This document shows positions 14,201 through 27,840 of a DNA stretch of 64,000 nucleotides, one piece after another (position 1 is the stretch's first letter; the number at the start of each line of letters is the position of its first letter). Source of the stretch: Amaranthus tricolor (Eukaryota; Streptophyta; Magnoliopsida; Caryophyllales; Amaranthaceae); the NCBI RefSeq assembly GCF_026212465.1, contig NC_080059.1:24133292-24197291 (forward strand). The letters run 5' to 3'. The notes under the pieces were generated by a model. The model saw only the letters and a program-made list of their open reading frames with translations. It was not told the origin of the DNA and searched no databases. The position numbers and the translations under genes were made by a program.

Positions 14201-17200
14201 ACAAGTAATTTCTAGCATATGACTATGATTTTCAATTCAAACCACTTCAACACAATAATATATACCAAATAGCGTTGTGTGCAAAGTTTCATGCAAAACA
14301 AAGCAAGTTTGAGCTACTTGATGCGCAAAAGTGCCAAAAATGCTTAAAAACCCTTAAAATCGCAACTTAACACGCAATTCTAGCATATGACTATGATTTT
14401 TAATTCTAACCACTTAAACACAATAATATATATACCAAATACTGTTGTTTGCCAAGTTTCGTGCAAAACGAACCAAGTTTGAGCTACTTTATGCTCAAAA
14501 GGGCCAAAAACGCTTAAAAAACCCTTAAAATCGCAACTTAACACGTAATTTCTAGCATATTACTATGTTTTCAATTTAACCACTTCAACACAATAATATA
14601 TACCAAATAGTATTCTGTGCCAAGTTTCGTGCAAAACAAACCAAGTTTGAGCTACTTTATTCGCAAAAGTGCCAAAAACGCTTAAAAACCTATAAAATCG
14701 CAACTTAACACGTAATTTCTAGCATATGACTATGATTTTCATTTCTAACAACTTCAACACAATAATATATATCAAATAGTGTTGTGTGCCAAGTTTCGCG
14801 CAAAACAAACCAAGTTTGGAGCTACTTCATGCGCAAAAGTGCCAATAACGCTTAAAAACCAATCAAAATCGCAATTTAAACACGTAATTTCTATAATATG
14901 ACTATGATTTTAATTCTAACCCACTTCAACAAAATATTATATACCACATAGTGTTGTGTGCCATGTTTCGTGCAAAACAAACCAAGTCTGAGCTACTTTA
15001 TGCGCAAAGGGGCAAAAAATGATCAAAAACCCTTAAAATCGCAAATTAAAAAGTAATTTCTAGCATATGACTATGATTTTCAGTTCTAACCACTTCAACA
15101 CAATAATATATACCAAATAGCGTTGTGTGCCAAGTTTCCTGCAAAACAAACCTAGTTTGAGCTACTTTATGCGCAAAAGTGCCAAAAATGCTTAAAAACC
15201 CTTAAAATCGCAACTTAACATGCAATTCTAGCATATGACTATGATTTTAAAATCTAACCACTTCAACACAATAATATATACCAAATAATGTTGCGTGCCA
15301 AGTTTCGTGCAAAACAAACCAAGTTTAAGCTTCTTTATGCGCAAAAGGGCCAAAAACGCTAAAAAACCCTTAAAATAGAAACTTAACACGCAATTCTAGC
15401 ATATTACTATGATTTTAAATTCAAACCACTTCAACACAATAATATATACCAAATAGTGTTGTGTGCTATGTTTCGTGCAAAATAAACCAAATTTGAGCTA
15501 CTTTATGCGCAAAAGGGCCAAAAACGCTTAAAAACCCTTAAAATCGCAACTTAACACGTAATTTCTAACATATGACTAAGATTTTAAAATCTAACCACTT
15601 CAACACAATAATATATACCAAATAACGTTGTGTGCAAAGTTTCGCGCAAAACAAACCAAGTTTGAGCTACTCTATGCGCAAAAGTGCCAAAAATAATTAA
15701 AAAGCCTTAAAGTCGCAACTTAACATGCAATTCTAGCATATGACTATGATTTTAAATTCAAACCACTTCAACACAATAATATATACAAAATAGTGTTGTG
15801 TGCCAAGTTTCGTGCAAAACAAACCAAGTTTGAGCTACTTTATGCGCAAAAGGGCCAAAAACGCTTTAAAACCCTTAAAATCGCAACTTAACAAGTAATT
15901 TCTAGCATATGACTATGATTTTCAATTCAAACCACTTCAACACAATAATATATACCAAATAGCGTTGTGTGCAAAGTTTCATGCAAAACAAACCAAGTTT
16001 GAGCTACTTGATGCGCAAAAGTGCCAAAAAATGCTTAAAAACCCTTAAAATCGCAACTTAACACGCAATTCTAGCATATGACTATGATTTTTAATTCTAA
16101 CCACTTAAACACAATAATATATATACCAAATACTGTTGTTTGCCAAGTTTCCTGAAAACAAACCTAGTTTGAGCTACTTTATGCGCAAAAGGGCCAAAAA
16201 TGCTTAAAAACCCTTAAAATCGCACCTTAACATGCAATTCTAGCATATGACTATGATTTTAAAATCTAACCACTTCAACACAATAATATATACCAAATAA
16301 TGTTGCGTGCCAAGTTTCGTGCAAAACAAACCAAGTTTAAGCTTCTTTATGCGCAAAAGGGCCAAAAACGCTTAAAAACCCTTAAAATAGAAACTTAACA
16401 CGCAATTCTAGCATATTACTATGATTTTAAATTCAAACCACTTCAACACAATAATATATACCAAATAGTGTTGTGTGCTATGTTTCGTGAAAAACAACCA
16501 AATTTGAGCTACTTTATGCGTAAAAGGGCCAAAAAACGCTTAAAAACCCTTAAAATCGCAACTTAACACGTAATTTCTAACATATGACTAAGATTTTAAA
16601 ATCTAACCACTTCACCACAATAATATATACCAAATAACGTTGTGTGCAAAGTTTCGCGCAAAATTCTAACCACTTCACCACAATAATATATACCAAATAA
16701 CGTTGTGTGCAAAGTTTCGCGCAAAATAAACCAAGTTTGAGCTACTTTATGCGCAAAAGTGCCAAAAATAATTAAAAAGCCTTAAAGTCGCAACATAACA
16801 TGCAATTCTAGCATATGACTATGATTTTAAATTCAAACCACTTCAAGACAATAATATATACAAAATAGTGTTGTGTGCCAAGTTTCGTGCAAAACAAACC
16901 AAGTTTGAGCTACTTTATGCGCAAAAGGGCCAAAAACGCTTTAAACCCTTAAAATCGCAACTTAACAAGTAATTTCTAGCATATGACTATGATTTTCAAT
17001 TCAAACCACCTTCAACACAATAATATATACCAAATAGCGTTGTGTGCAAAGTTTCATGCAAAACAAACCAAGTTTGAGCTACTTGATGCGCAAAAGTGCC
17101 AAAAATGCTTAAAAACCCTTAAAATCGCAACTTAACCACGCAATTCTAGCATATGACTATGATTTTTAATTCTAACCACTTAAACACAATAAATATATAT

Positions 17201-20200
17201 ACCAAATACTGTTGTTTGCCAAGTTTCGTGCAAAACGAACCAAGTTTGAGCTACTTTATGCTCAAAAGGGCCAAAAACGCTTAAAAAACCCTTAAAATCG
17301 CAACTTAACACGTAATTTCTAGCATATTACTATGTTTTCAATTATAACCACTTCAACACAATAATATATACCAAATAGTGTTCTGTGCCAAGTTTCGTGC
17401 AAAACAAACCAAGTTTGAGCTACTTTATTCGCAAAAGTGCCAAAAAACGCTTAAAAACCTATAAAATCGCAAACTTAACCCACGTAATTTCTAGCATATG
17501 ACTATGATTTTCAATTCTAACAACTTCAACACAATAATATATATCAAATAGTGTTGTGTGCCAAGTTTCGCGCAAAACAAACCAAGTTTGGAGCTACTTC
17601 ATGCGCAAAAGTGCCAATAACGCTTAAAAAACCAATCAAAATCGCAATTTAACACCGTAATTTCTATAATATGGACTATGATTTAATTCTAACCCACTTC
17701 AACAAAAATATTATATACCACATAGTGTTGTGTGCCATGTTTCGTGCAAAACAAACCAAGTCTGAGCTACTTTATTGCGCAAAGGGGCAAAAAATGATCA
17801 AAAACCCTTAAAATCGCAAATTAAAAAGTAATTTCTAGCATATGACTATGATTTTCAGTTCTAACCACTTCAACACAATAATATATACCAAATAGCGTTG
17901 TGTGCCAAGTTTCCTGCAAAACAAACCTAGTTTGAGCTACTTTATGCGCAAAAGTGCCAAAAATGCTTAAAAACCCCTTAAAATCGCAACTTAACATGCA
18001 ATTCTAGCATATGACTATGATTTTAAAATCTAACCACTTCAACACAATAATATATACCAAATAATGTTGCGTGCCAAGTTTCGTGCAAAACAAACCAAGT
18101 TTAAGCTTCTTTATGCGCAAAAGGGCCAAAAACGCTAAAAAAACCCTTAAAATAGAAACTTAACACGCAATTCTAGCATATTACATGATTTTAAATTCAA
18201 ACCACTTCAACACAATAATATATACCAAATAGTGTTCTGTGCCAAGTTTCGTGCAAAAACAAACCAAGTTTGAGCTACTTTATTCGCAAAAGTGCCAAAA
18301 ACGCTTAAAAACCTATAAAATCGCAACTTAACACGTAATTTCTAGCATATGACTATGATTTTCAATTCTAACAACTTCAAACACAATAATATATATCAAA
18401 TAGTGTTGTGTGCCAAGTTTCGCGCAAAACAAACCAAGTTTGGAGCTACTTCATGCGCAAAAGTGCCAATAAACGCTTAAAAACCAATCAAAATCGCAAT
18501 TTAACACGTAATTTCTATAATATGACTATGATTTTAATTCTAACCACTTCAAAAAAAATATTATATACCACATAGTGTTTGTGTGCCATGTTTCGTGCAA
18601 AACAAACCAAGTCTGAGCTACTTTATGCGCAAAGGGGCAAAAAATGATCAAAAACCCTTAAAATCGCAAATTAAAAAGTAATTTCTAGCATATGACTATG
18701 ATTTTCAGTTCTAACCACTTCAACACAATAATATATACCAAATAGCGTTGTGTGCCAAGTTTCCTGCAAAACAAACCTAAGTTTGAGCTAGTTTATGCGC
18801 AAAAGTGCCAAAAAATGCTTAAAAACCCTTAAAATCGCAACTTAACATGCAATTCTAGCATATGACTATGATTTTAAAATCTAACCACTTCAACACAATA
18901 ATTATATACCAAATAATGTTGCGTGCCAAGTTTCGTGCAAAACAAACCAAGTTTAAGCTTCTTTATGCGCAAAAGGGCCAAAAACGCTAAAAAAACCCTT
19001 AAAATAGAAACTTAACACGCAATTCTAGCATATTACTATGATTTTAAATTCAAACCACTTCAACACAATAATATATACCAAATAGTGTTGTGTGCTATGT
19101 TTCGTGCAAAATAAACCAAATTTGAGCTACTTTATGCGCAAAAGGGCCAAAAAACGCTTAAAAACCCTTAAAATCGCAACTTAACACGTAATTTCTAACA
19201 TATGACTAAGATTTTAAAATCTAACCACTTCAACACAATAATATATACCAAATAACGTTGTGTGCAAAGTTTCGCGCAAAACAAACCAAGTTTGAGCTAC
19301 TTTATGCGCAAAAGTGCCAAAAATAATTAAAAAGCCTTAAAGTCGCAACATAACATGCAATTCTAGCATATGACTATGATTTTAAATTCAAACCACTTCA
19401 ACACAATAATATATACAAAATAGTGTTGTGTGCCAAGTTTCGTGCAAAACAAACCAAGTTTGAGGGTACTTTATGCGCAAAAGGGCCCAAAAACGCTTTA
19501 AACCCTCAAAATCGCAACTTAACAAGTAATTTCTAGCATATGACTATGATTTTCAATTCAAACCCACTTCAACACAATAAAATATACCAAATAGCGTTGT
19601 GTGCAAAGTTTCATGCAAAACAAACCAAGTTTGAGCTACTTGATGCGCAAAAGTGCCAAAAATGCTTAAAAAACCCTTAAAATCGCAACTTAACACACGC
19701 AATTCTAGCATATGACTATGATTTTTAATTCTAACCACTTAAACACAATAATATATATACCAAATACTGTTGTTTGCCAAGTTTCGTGCAAAACGAACCA
19801 AGTTTGAGCTACTTTATGCTCAAAAGGGCCAAAAACGCTTAAAAAACCCTTAAAATCGCAACTTAACACGTAATTTCTAGCATATTACTATGTTTTCAAT
19901 TATAACCACTTCAACACAATAATATATACCAAATAGTGTTCTGTGCCAAGTTTCGTGCAAAACAAACCAAGTTTGTGAGCTACTTTATTCGCAAAAGTGC
20001 CAAAAACGCTTAAAAACCTATAAAATCGCAACTTAACACGTAATTTCTAGCATATGACTATGATTTTCAATTCTTACAACTTCAACACAATAATATATAT
20101 CAAATAGTGTTGTGTGCCAAGTTTCGCGCAAAACAAACCAAGTTTGGAGCTACTTCATGCGCAAAAGTGCCAATAACGCTTAAAAAACCAATCAAAATCG

Positions 20201-20662
20201 CAATTTAACACGTAATTTCTATAATATGACTATGATTTTAATTCTAACCACTTCAACAAAATATTATATACCACATAGTGTTGTGTGCCATGTTTCGTGC
20301 AAAACAAACCAAGTCTGAGCTACTTTATGCGCAAAGGGGCAAAAAATGATCAAAAACCCTTAAAATCGCAAATTAAAAAGTAATTTCTAGCATATGACTA
20401 TGATTTTCAGTTCTAACCACTTCAACACAATAATATATACCAAATAGCGGTTGTGTGCCAAGTTTCCTGCAAAACAAACCTAGTTTGAGCTAGTTTATGC
20501 GCAAAAGTGCCAAAAATGCTTAAAAACCCTTAAAATCCGCAACTTAAACATGCAATTCTAGCATATGACTATGATTTTAAAATCTAACCACTTCAACACA
20601 ATAATATATACCAAATAATGTTGCGTGCCAAGTTTCGTGCAAAACAAACCAAGTTTAAGCTT
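8230..20662. repeat. Satellite sub-block with regular 16-mer HOR (10+6 monomers, about 2.70 kb)
   Basis: HindIII sites in the variant TTTAAGCTTC lie at 8,230, 9,920, 10,934, 12,621, 13,638, 15,327, 16,339, 18,103, 18,955 and 20,657. The intervals alternate at about 1,690 and 1,014 bp, that is 10 and 6 monomers. The pattern ends with steps of 5 (852 bp) and 10 (1,702 bp). An independent variant, CGCGCAAAATAAACC, occurs at 11,251, 13,954 and 16,718. The first step is 2,703 bp; the second is 2,764 bp, which becomes 2,701 bp once a local 63-bp duplication is removed. Agreement of two markers supports a true 16-monomer HOR. From 18.2 kb on, 10-monomer copies take over: GTTCTGTGCC at 18,235, 19,938 and 21,640. 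Confidence 0.85.
16602..16727. repeat. 63-bp partial-monomer tandem duplication
   Basis: The segment beginning TCTAACCACTTCACC at 16,602 and ending in GCGCAAAAT at 16,664 is followed at once by a second copy starting at 16,665. This adds 63 bp inside one monomer and is the only clear sub-monomer duplication I noticed in the array. Removing it restores the normal HOR spacing (2,764 to 2,701 bp), so it is a local insertion in one HOR copy rather than a shared variant. The copies are joined at a short AAAT/TCTAA overlap, which suggests slippage or microhomology-mediated repair. A local assembly artefact cannot be excluded. Confidence 0.85.
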
Positions 20663-23600
20663 CTTTATGCGCAAAAGGGCCAAAAACGCTAAAAAAAAAA
20701 CCCCTTAAAATAGAAACTTAACACGCAATTCTAGCATATTACTATGATTTTAAATTCAAAACCACTTCAACACAATAATATATACCAAATAGTGTTGTGT
20801 GCTATGTTTCGTGCAAAATAAACCAAATTTGAGCTACTTTATGCGCAAAAGGGCCAAAAACGCTTAAAAACCCTTAAAATCGCAACTTAACACGTAATTT
20901 CTAACATATGACTAAGATTTTAAAATCTAACCACTTCAACACAATAATATATACCAAATAACGTTGTGTGCAAAGTTTCGCGCAAAACAAACCAAGTTTG
21001 AGCTACTTTATGCGCAAAAGTGCCAAAAATAATTAAAAAGCCTTAAAGTCGCAACATAACATGCAATTCTAGCATATGACTATGATTTTAAATTCAAACC
21101 ACTTCAACACAATAATATATACAAAATAGTGTTGTGTGCCAAGTTTCGTGCAAAACAAAACCAAGTTTGAGGTACTTTATGCGCAAAAGGGCCAAAAACG
21201 CTTTAAACCCTCAAAATCGCAACTTAACAAGTTAATTTCTAGCATATGACTATGATTTTCAATTCAAACCACTTCAACACAATAAAATATACCAAATAGC
21301 GTTGTGTGCAAAGTTTCATGCAAAACAAACCAAGTTTGAGCTACTTGATGCGCAAAAGTGCCAAAAATGCTTAAAAAACCCTTAAAAATCGCAACTTAAC
21401 ACGCAATTCTAGCATATGACTATGATTTTTAATTCTAACCACTTAAACACAATAATATATATACCAAATACTGTTGTTTGCCAAGTTTCGTGCAAAACGA
21501 ACCAAGTTTGAGCTACTTTATGCTCAAAAGGGCCAAAAACGCTTAAAAACCCCTTAAAATCGCAACTTAACACGTAATTTCTAGCATATTACTATGTTTT
21601 CAATTATAACCACTTCAAACACAATATATATACCAAATAGTGTTCTGTGCCAAGTTTCGTGCAAAACAAACCAAGTTTGTGAGCTACTTTATTCGCAAAA
21701 GTGCCAAAAACGCTTAAAAACCTATAAAATCGCAACTTAACACGTAATTTCTAGCATATGACTATGAATTTCAATTCTTACAACTTCAACACAATAATAT
21801 ATATCAAATAGTGTTGTGTGCCAAGTTTCGCGCAAAACAAACCAAGTTTGGAGCTACTTCATGCGCAAAAGTGCCAATAACGCTTAAAAACCAATCAAAA
21901 TCGCAATTTAAACACGTAATTTCTATAATATGACTATGATTTTAATTCTAACCACTTCAACAAAATCACATAGTGTTGTGTGCCATGTTTCGTGCAAAAC
22001 AAACCAAGTCTGAGCTACTTTATACGCAAAGGGGCAAAAAATGATCAAAAACCCTTAAAATCGCAAATTAAAAAGTAATTTCTAGCATATGACTATGATT
22101 TTCAATTCTAACCACTTCAACACAATAATATATACCAAATAGCGTTGTGTGCCAAGTTTCCTGCACAACAAACCTAGTTTGAGCTACTTTATGCGCAAAA
22201 GTGCCAAAAATGCTTAAAAACCCTTAAAATCGCAACTTAACATGAAATTCTAGCATATGACTATGATTTTAAAATCTAACCATTTCAACACAATAATATA
22301 TACCAAATAGTGTTGTGTGCTATGTTTCGTGCAAAACAAACCAAGTTTGAGCTACTTTTTTCGCAAAAGGACCAAAAATGCTTAAAAACCCTTAAAATCG
22401 CAAATTAACAAGTAATTTCTAGCATATGACTATGATTTTAAATTCAAACCACTTCAACACAATAATATATACCAAATAGCGTTGTGTGCAATGTTTCGTG
22501 CAAAACAAAACAAGTTTGAGCTACTTGATGCGCAAAAGTGCCAAAAATGCTTAAAAACCCTTAAAATTGCAACTTAACACGCAATTCTAGCATATGACTA
22601 TGATTTTAAATTCTAATCAGTTAAACACAATAATATATATACCCAGTAGTGTTGTGTGCCAAGTTTCGTGCAAAACGAACCAAGTTACTTTATGCGCAAA
22701 AGGGCCAAAAACGCTTAAAAACCCTTAAAATCGCAACTTAACACGTAATTTCTAGCATATTACTATGTTTTCAATTCTAACAACTTCAACACAATAATAT
22801 ATACCAAATAGTGTTCTGTACCAAGTTTCGTGCAAAAGAAACCAAGTTTGAGCTACTTTATGCGCAAAAGGGCCAAAAACACTCAAAAACCCTTAAAATT
22901 GCAACTTAACAAGTAATTTCTAGCATATGACTATGATTTTCAATTCTAACCACTTCAACACAATAATATATACCAAATAGAGTTGTGTTCGCGCAAAACA
23001 AACCAAGTTTGAGCTACTTTATACGCAAAAGTGCCAAAAATGCTTAAAAACCCTTAAAATCGAAACTTAACACGCAATTCTAGCATATTACTTTGATTTT
23101 AAATTCAAACCACTTCAACACAATAATATATACCAAATAGTGTTGTGTGCTATGTTTTGTGGCAAAACAAACCAAGTTTGAGCTACTTTATGCGCAAAAG
23201 GGCCAAAAACGCTTAAAAGCCCTTAAAATCGCAACTTAACAAGTAATTTCTAGCATATGACTATGATTTTCAATTCAAACCACTTCAACACAATAATATA
23301 TACCAAATAGCGTTGTTTTCAAAGTTTCGTGCAAAACAAACCAAGTTTGAGCTACTTGATGCGCAAAAGTGCCAAAAATGCTTAAAAACCATTAAAATCG
23401 CAACTTAACACGCAATTCTAGCATATGACTATGATTTTAAATTCTAACCACTTAAACACAATAATATATATACCAAATAGTGTTGTGTGCCAAGTTTCGT
23501 GCAAAACGAACCAAGTTTGAGCTACTTTATGCGCAAAAGGGCCAAAAACGCTTAAAAACCCTTAAAATCGTAACTTAACACGTAATTTCTAGCATATTAC

Positions 23601-26600
23601 TATGTTTTCAATTCTAACCACTTCAACACAATAATATATACCAAATAATGTTCTGTACCAAGTTTCGTGCAAAACAAACCAAGTTTGAGCTACTTTATTC
23701 GCAAAAGTGCCAAAAACGCTTAAAAACCCTTAAATTCGCAACTTAACACGTAATTTCTAGAATATTACTATGTTTTCAATTCTAACCACTTCAACACAAT
23801 AATATATACCAAATAGTGTTCTGTTCCAAGTTTCGTGCAAAACAAACCAAGTTTGAGCTACTTTATTCGCAAAAGTGCCAAAAACGCTTAAAAACATATA
23901 AAATCGCAACTTAACACGTAATTTCTAGCATATTACTATGATTTTCAATTCTAACAACTTCTACACAATAATATATACCAAATAGCTTTGTGTGCCAAGT
24001 TTCGTGCAAAACAAACCAAGTTTGAGCTACTTTATGCGCAAAAGGGCCAAAAATGCTTAAAAACCTTTGAAATCGCAACTTAACACGTAATATCTAGCAT
24101 ATTACTATGTTTTCAATTCTAACCGCTTTAACACAATAATATATACCAAATAGCGTTGTGTTCCAAGTTTCGTGCAAAACAAACCAAGTTTGAGCTACTT
24201 TATGCGCAAAAGGGCAAAAAACGCTCAAAAACCCTTAAAATGGCAACTTAACAAGTAATTTCTAGCATATGACTATGATTTTCAATTCTAACCACTTCAA
24301 CAAAATAATATATTCCAAATAGAGTTGTGTTCACGCAAAACAAACCAAGTTTGAGCTACTTTATGCGCAAAAGTGCCAAAAATGCTTAAAAACCCTTAAA
24401 ATCGCAACTTAACACGCAATTCTAGCATATGACTATGATTTTAAATTTTAAACACTTAAACACAATAATATATATACCAAATAGTGTTGTGTGCCAAGTT
24501 TCGTGCAAAACGAACCAAGTTTGAGCTACTTTATGCGCAAAAGGGCCAAAAACGCTTAAAAACCCTTAAAATCGCAACTTAACACGTAATTTCTAGCATA
24601 TTACTATGTTTTCAATTCTAACCACTTCAACACAATAATATATACCAAATAGTGTTCTGTACCAAGTTTCGTGCAAAACAAACCAAGTTTGAGCTACTTT
24701 ATTCGCAAAAGTGCCAAAAACGCTTAAAAACCTATAAAATCGCAACTTAACACGTAATTTCTAGCATATTACTATGTTTTCAATTCTAACCACTTCAACA
24801 CAATAATATATACCAAATAGTGTTCTGTTCCAAGTTTCGTGCAAAACAAACCAAGTTTGAGCTACTTTATTCGCAAAAGGGCCAAAAACGCTTAAAAACA
24901 TATAAAATCGCAACTTAACACGTAATTTCTAGCATATGACTATGATTTTCAATTCTAACAACTTCTACACAATAATATATACCAAATAGCTTTGTGTGCC
25001 AAGTTTCGTGCAAAACAAACCAAGTTTGAGCTACTTTATGCGCAAAAGGGCCAAAAATGCTTAAAAACCTTTAAAATCGCAACTTAACACGTAATTTCTA
25101 GCATATTACTATGTTTTTAATTCTAACCACTTTAACACAATAATATATACCAAATAGCGTTGTGTTCCAAGTTTCGTGCAAAACCAACCAAGTTTGAGCT
25201 ACTTTATGCGCAAAAGGGCAAAAAACGCTCAAAAACCCTTAAAATGGCAACTTAACAAGTAATTTCTAGCATATGACTATGTTTTTCAATTCTAACCACT
25301 TCAACACAATAATATATACCAAATAGAGTTGTGTTCACGCAAAACAAACCAAGTTTGAGCTACTTTATGTGCAAAAGTGCCAAAAATGCTTAAAAACCCT
25401 TAAAATCGCAACTTAACACGCAATTCTAGCATATGACTATGATTTTAAATTCTAAACACTTAAACACAATAATATATATACCAAATAGTGTTGTGTGCCA
25501 AGTTTCGTGCAAAACGAACAAAGTTTGAGCTACTTTATGCGCAAAAGGGCCAAAAACGCTTAAAAACCCTTAAAATCGCAACTTAACACGTAATTTCTAG
25601 CATATTACTATGCTTTAAATTCTAACCACTTCAACACAATAATATATACCAAATAGTGTTCTGTACCAAGTTTCGTGCAAAACAAACCAAGTTTGAGCTA
25701 CTTTATTCGCAAAAGTGCCAAAAACGCTTAAAAACCTATAAAATCGCAACTTAACACGTAATTTCTAGCATATGACTATAATTTTCAATTCTAACAACTT
25801 CAACACAATAATATATATCAAATAGTGTTGTGTGCCAAGTTTCGTGCAAAACAAACCAAGTTTGGAGCTACTTCATGCGCAAAAGTGCCAATAACGCTTA
25901 AAAACCAATCAAAATCGCAACTTAACACGTAATTTCTATCATATGACTATTATTTTAATTCTAACCACTTCAACAAAATATTATATACCACATAGTGTTT
26001 TGTGCCATGTTTCGTGCAAAACAAACCATGTCTGAGCTACTTTATGCGCAAAAGGGCCAAAAACGATCAAAAACCCTTAAAATCGCAAATTAAAAAGTAA
26101 TTTCTAGCATATGACTATGATTTTCAATTCTAACCACTTCAACACAATAATATATACCAAATAGCGTTGTGTGCCAAGTTTCCCGCACAACAAACCTAGT
26201 TTGAGCTACTTTATGCGCAAAAGTGCCAAAAATGCTTAAAAACCCTTAAAATCGCAACTTAACATGCAATTCTAGCATATGACTATGATTTTAAAATCTA
26301 ACCACTTCAACACAATAATATATACCAAATAATGTTGCGTGCCAAGTTTCATGCAAAACAAACCAAGTTTAAGCTTCTTTATGCGCAAAAGGGTCAAAAA
26401 CGCTTAAAAACCCTTAAAATCGAAACTTAACACGCAATTCTAGCATATTACTATGATTTTAAATTCAAACCACTTCAACACAATAATATATACCAAATAG
26501 TGTTGTGTGCTATGTTTCGTGCAAAACAAACCAAGTTTGAGCTACTTTATGCGCAAAAGGGCCAAAAATGCTTAAAAACCCTTAAAATCGCAACTTAACA

Positions 26601-27218
26601 AGTAATTTCTAGCATACGACTATGATTTTAAATTCAAACGACTTCAACACAATAATATATACCAAATAGCGTTGTGTGCAAAGTTTCGTGCAAAACAAAT
26701 CAAGTTTGAGCTACTTGATGCGCAAAAGTGCCAAAAATGCTTAAAAACCCTTAAAATCGCAACTAAACACGCAATTCTAGCATATGACTATGATTTTAAA
26801 TACTAATCACTTAAACACAATAATATATATACAAGGAGTAGTGTTGTGTGCCAAGTTTCGTGCAAAACAAACCAAGTTACTTTATGCGCAAAAGGGCCAA
26901 AAACGCTTAAAAACCCTTAAAATCGCAACTTAACACGTAATTTCTAGCATATTACTATGTTTTCAATTCTAACCACCTCAACACAATAATATATACCAAA
27001 TAGTGTTCTGTACCAAGTTTCGTGCAAAACAAACCAAGTTTGAGCTACTTTATGCGCAAAAGGGCCAAAAACACTAAAAAACCCTTAAAATTGCAACTTA
27101 ACAAGTAATTTCTAGCATATGACTATGATTTTCAATTCTAACCACTTCAACACAATAATATATACCAAATAGAGTTGTGTTCGCGCAAAACAAACCAAGT
27201 TTGAGCTACTTTATGCGC

Positions 27219-27251
27219 AAAAGTGCCAAAAATGCTTAAAAACCCTTAAAA
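27219..27251. other. Phased A-tracts in a satellite monomer (example copy)
   Basis: Four runs of 4-5 adenines start at 27,219, 27,228, 27,238 and 27,248, a spacing of 9 to 10 bp. They sit in the conserved block GCGCAAAAGTGCC, CTTAAAAACCC and TTAAAATCG, which recurs in most monomers across 31 kb. A-tracts in phase with the helical repeat are known to give intrinsic DNA curvature. I infer one bent segment per 168-170 bp, which would fit nucleosome positioning. This entry is one exemplar; copies with changed spacers (for example CAATAACGCTT) keep most of the phasing. Confidence 0.7.
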
Positions 27252-27840
27252 TCGAACCTTAACACGCAATTCTAGCATATTACTATGATTTTAAATTCAA
27301 ACCACTTCAACACAATAATATATACCAAATAGTGTTGTGTGCTATGTTTTGTGCAAAACAAACCAAGTTTGAGCTACTTTATGCGCAAAAGGGCCAAAAA
27401 CGCTTAAAAGCCCTTAAAATCGCAACTTAACAAGTAATTTCTAGCATATGACTATGATTTTCAATTCAAACCACTTCAACACAATAATATATACCAAATA
27501 GCGTTGTTTTCAAAGTTTCGTGCAGAACAAACCAAGTTTGAGCTACTTGATGCGCAAAAGTGCCAAAAATGCTTAAAAACCATTAAAATCGCAACTTAAC
27601 ACGCAATTCTAGCATATGACTATGATTTTAAATTCTAACCACTTAAACACAATAATATATATACCAAATAGTGTTGTGTGCCAAGTTTCGTGCAAAACGA
27701 ACCAAGTTTGAGCTACTTTATGCGCAAAAGGGCCAAAAACGCTTAAAAACCCTTAAAATCAAAACTTAACACGTAATTTCTAGCATATTACTATGTTTTC
27801 AATTCTAACCACTTCAACACAATAATATATACCAAATAGT

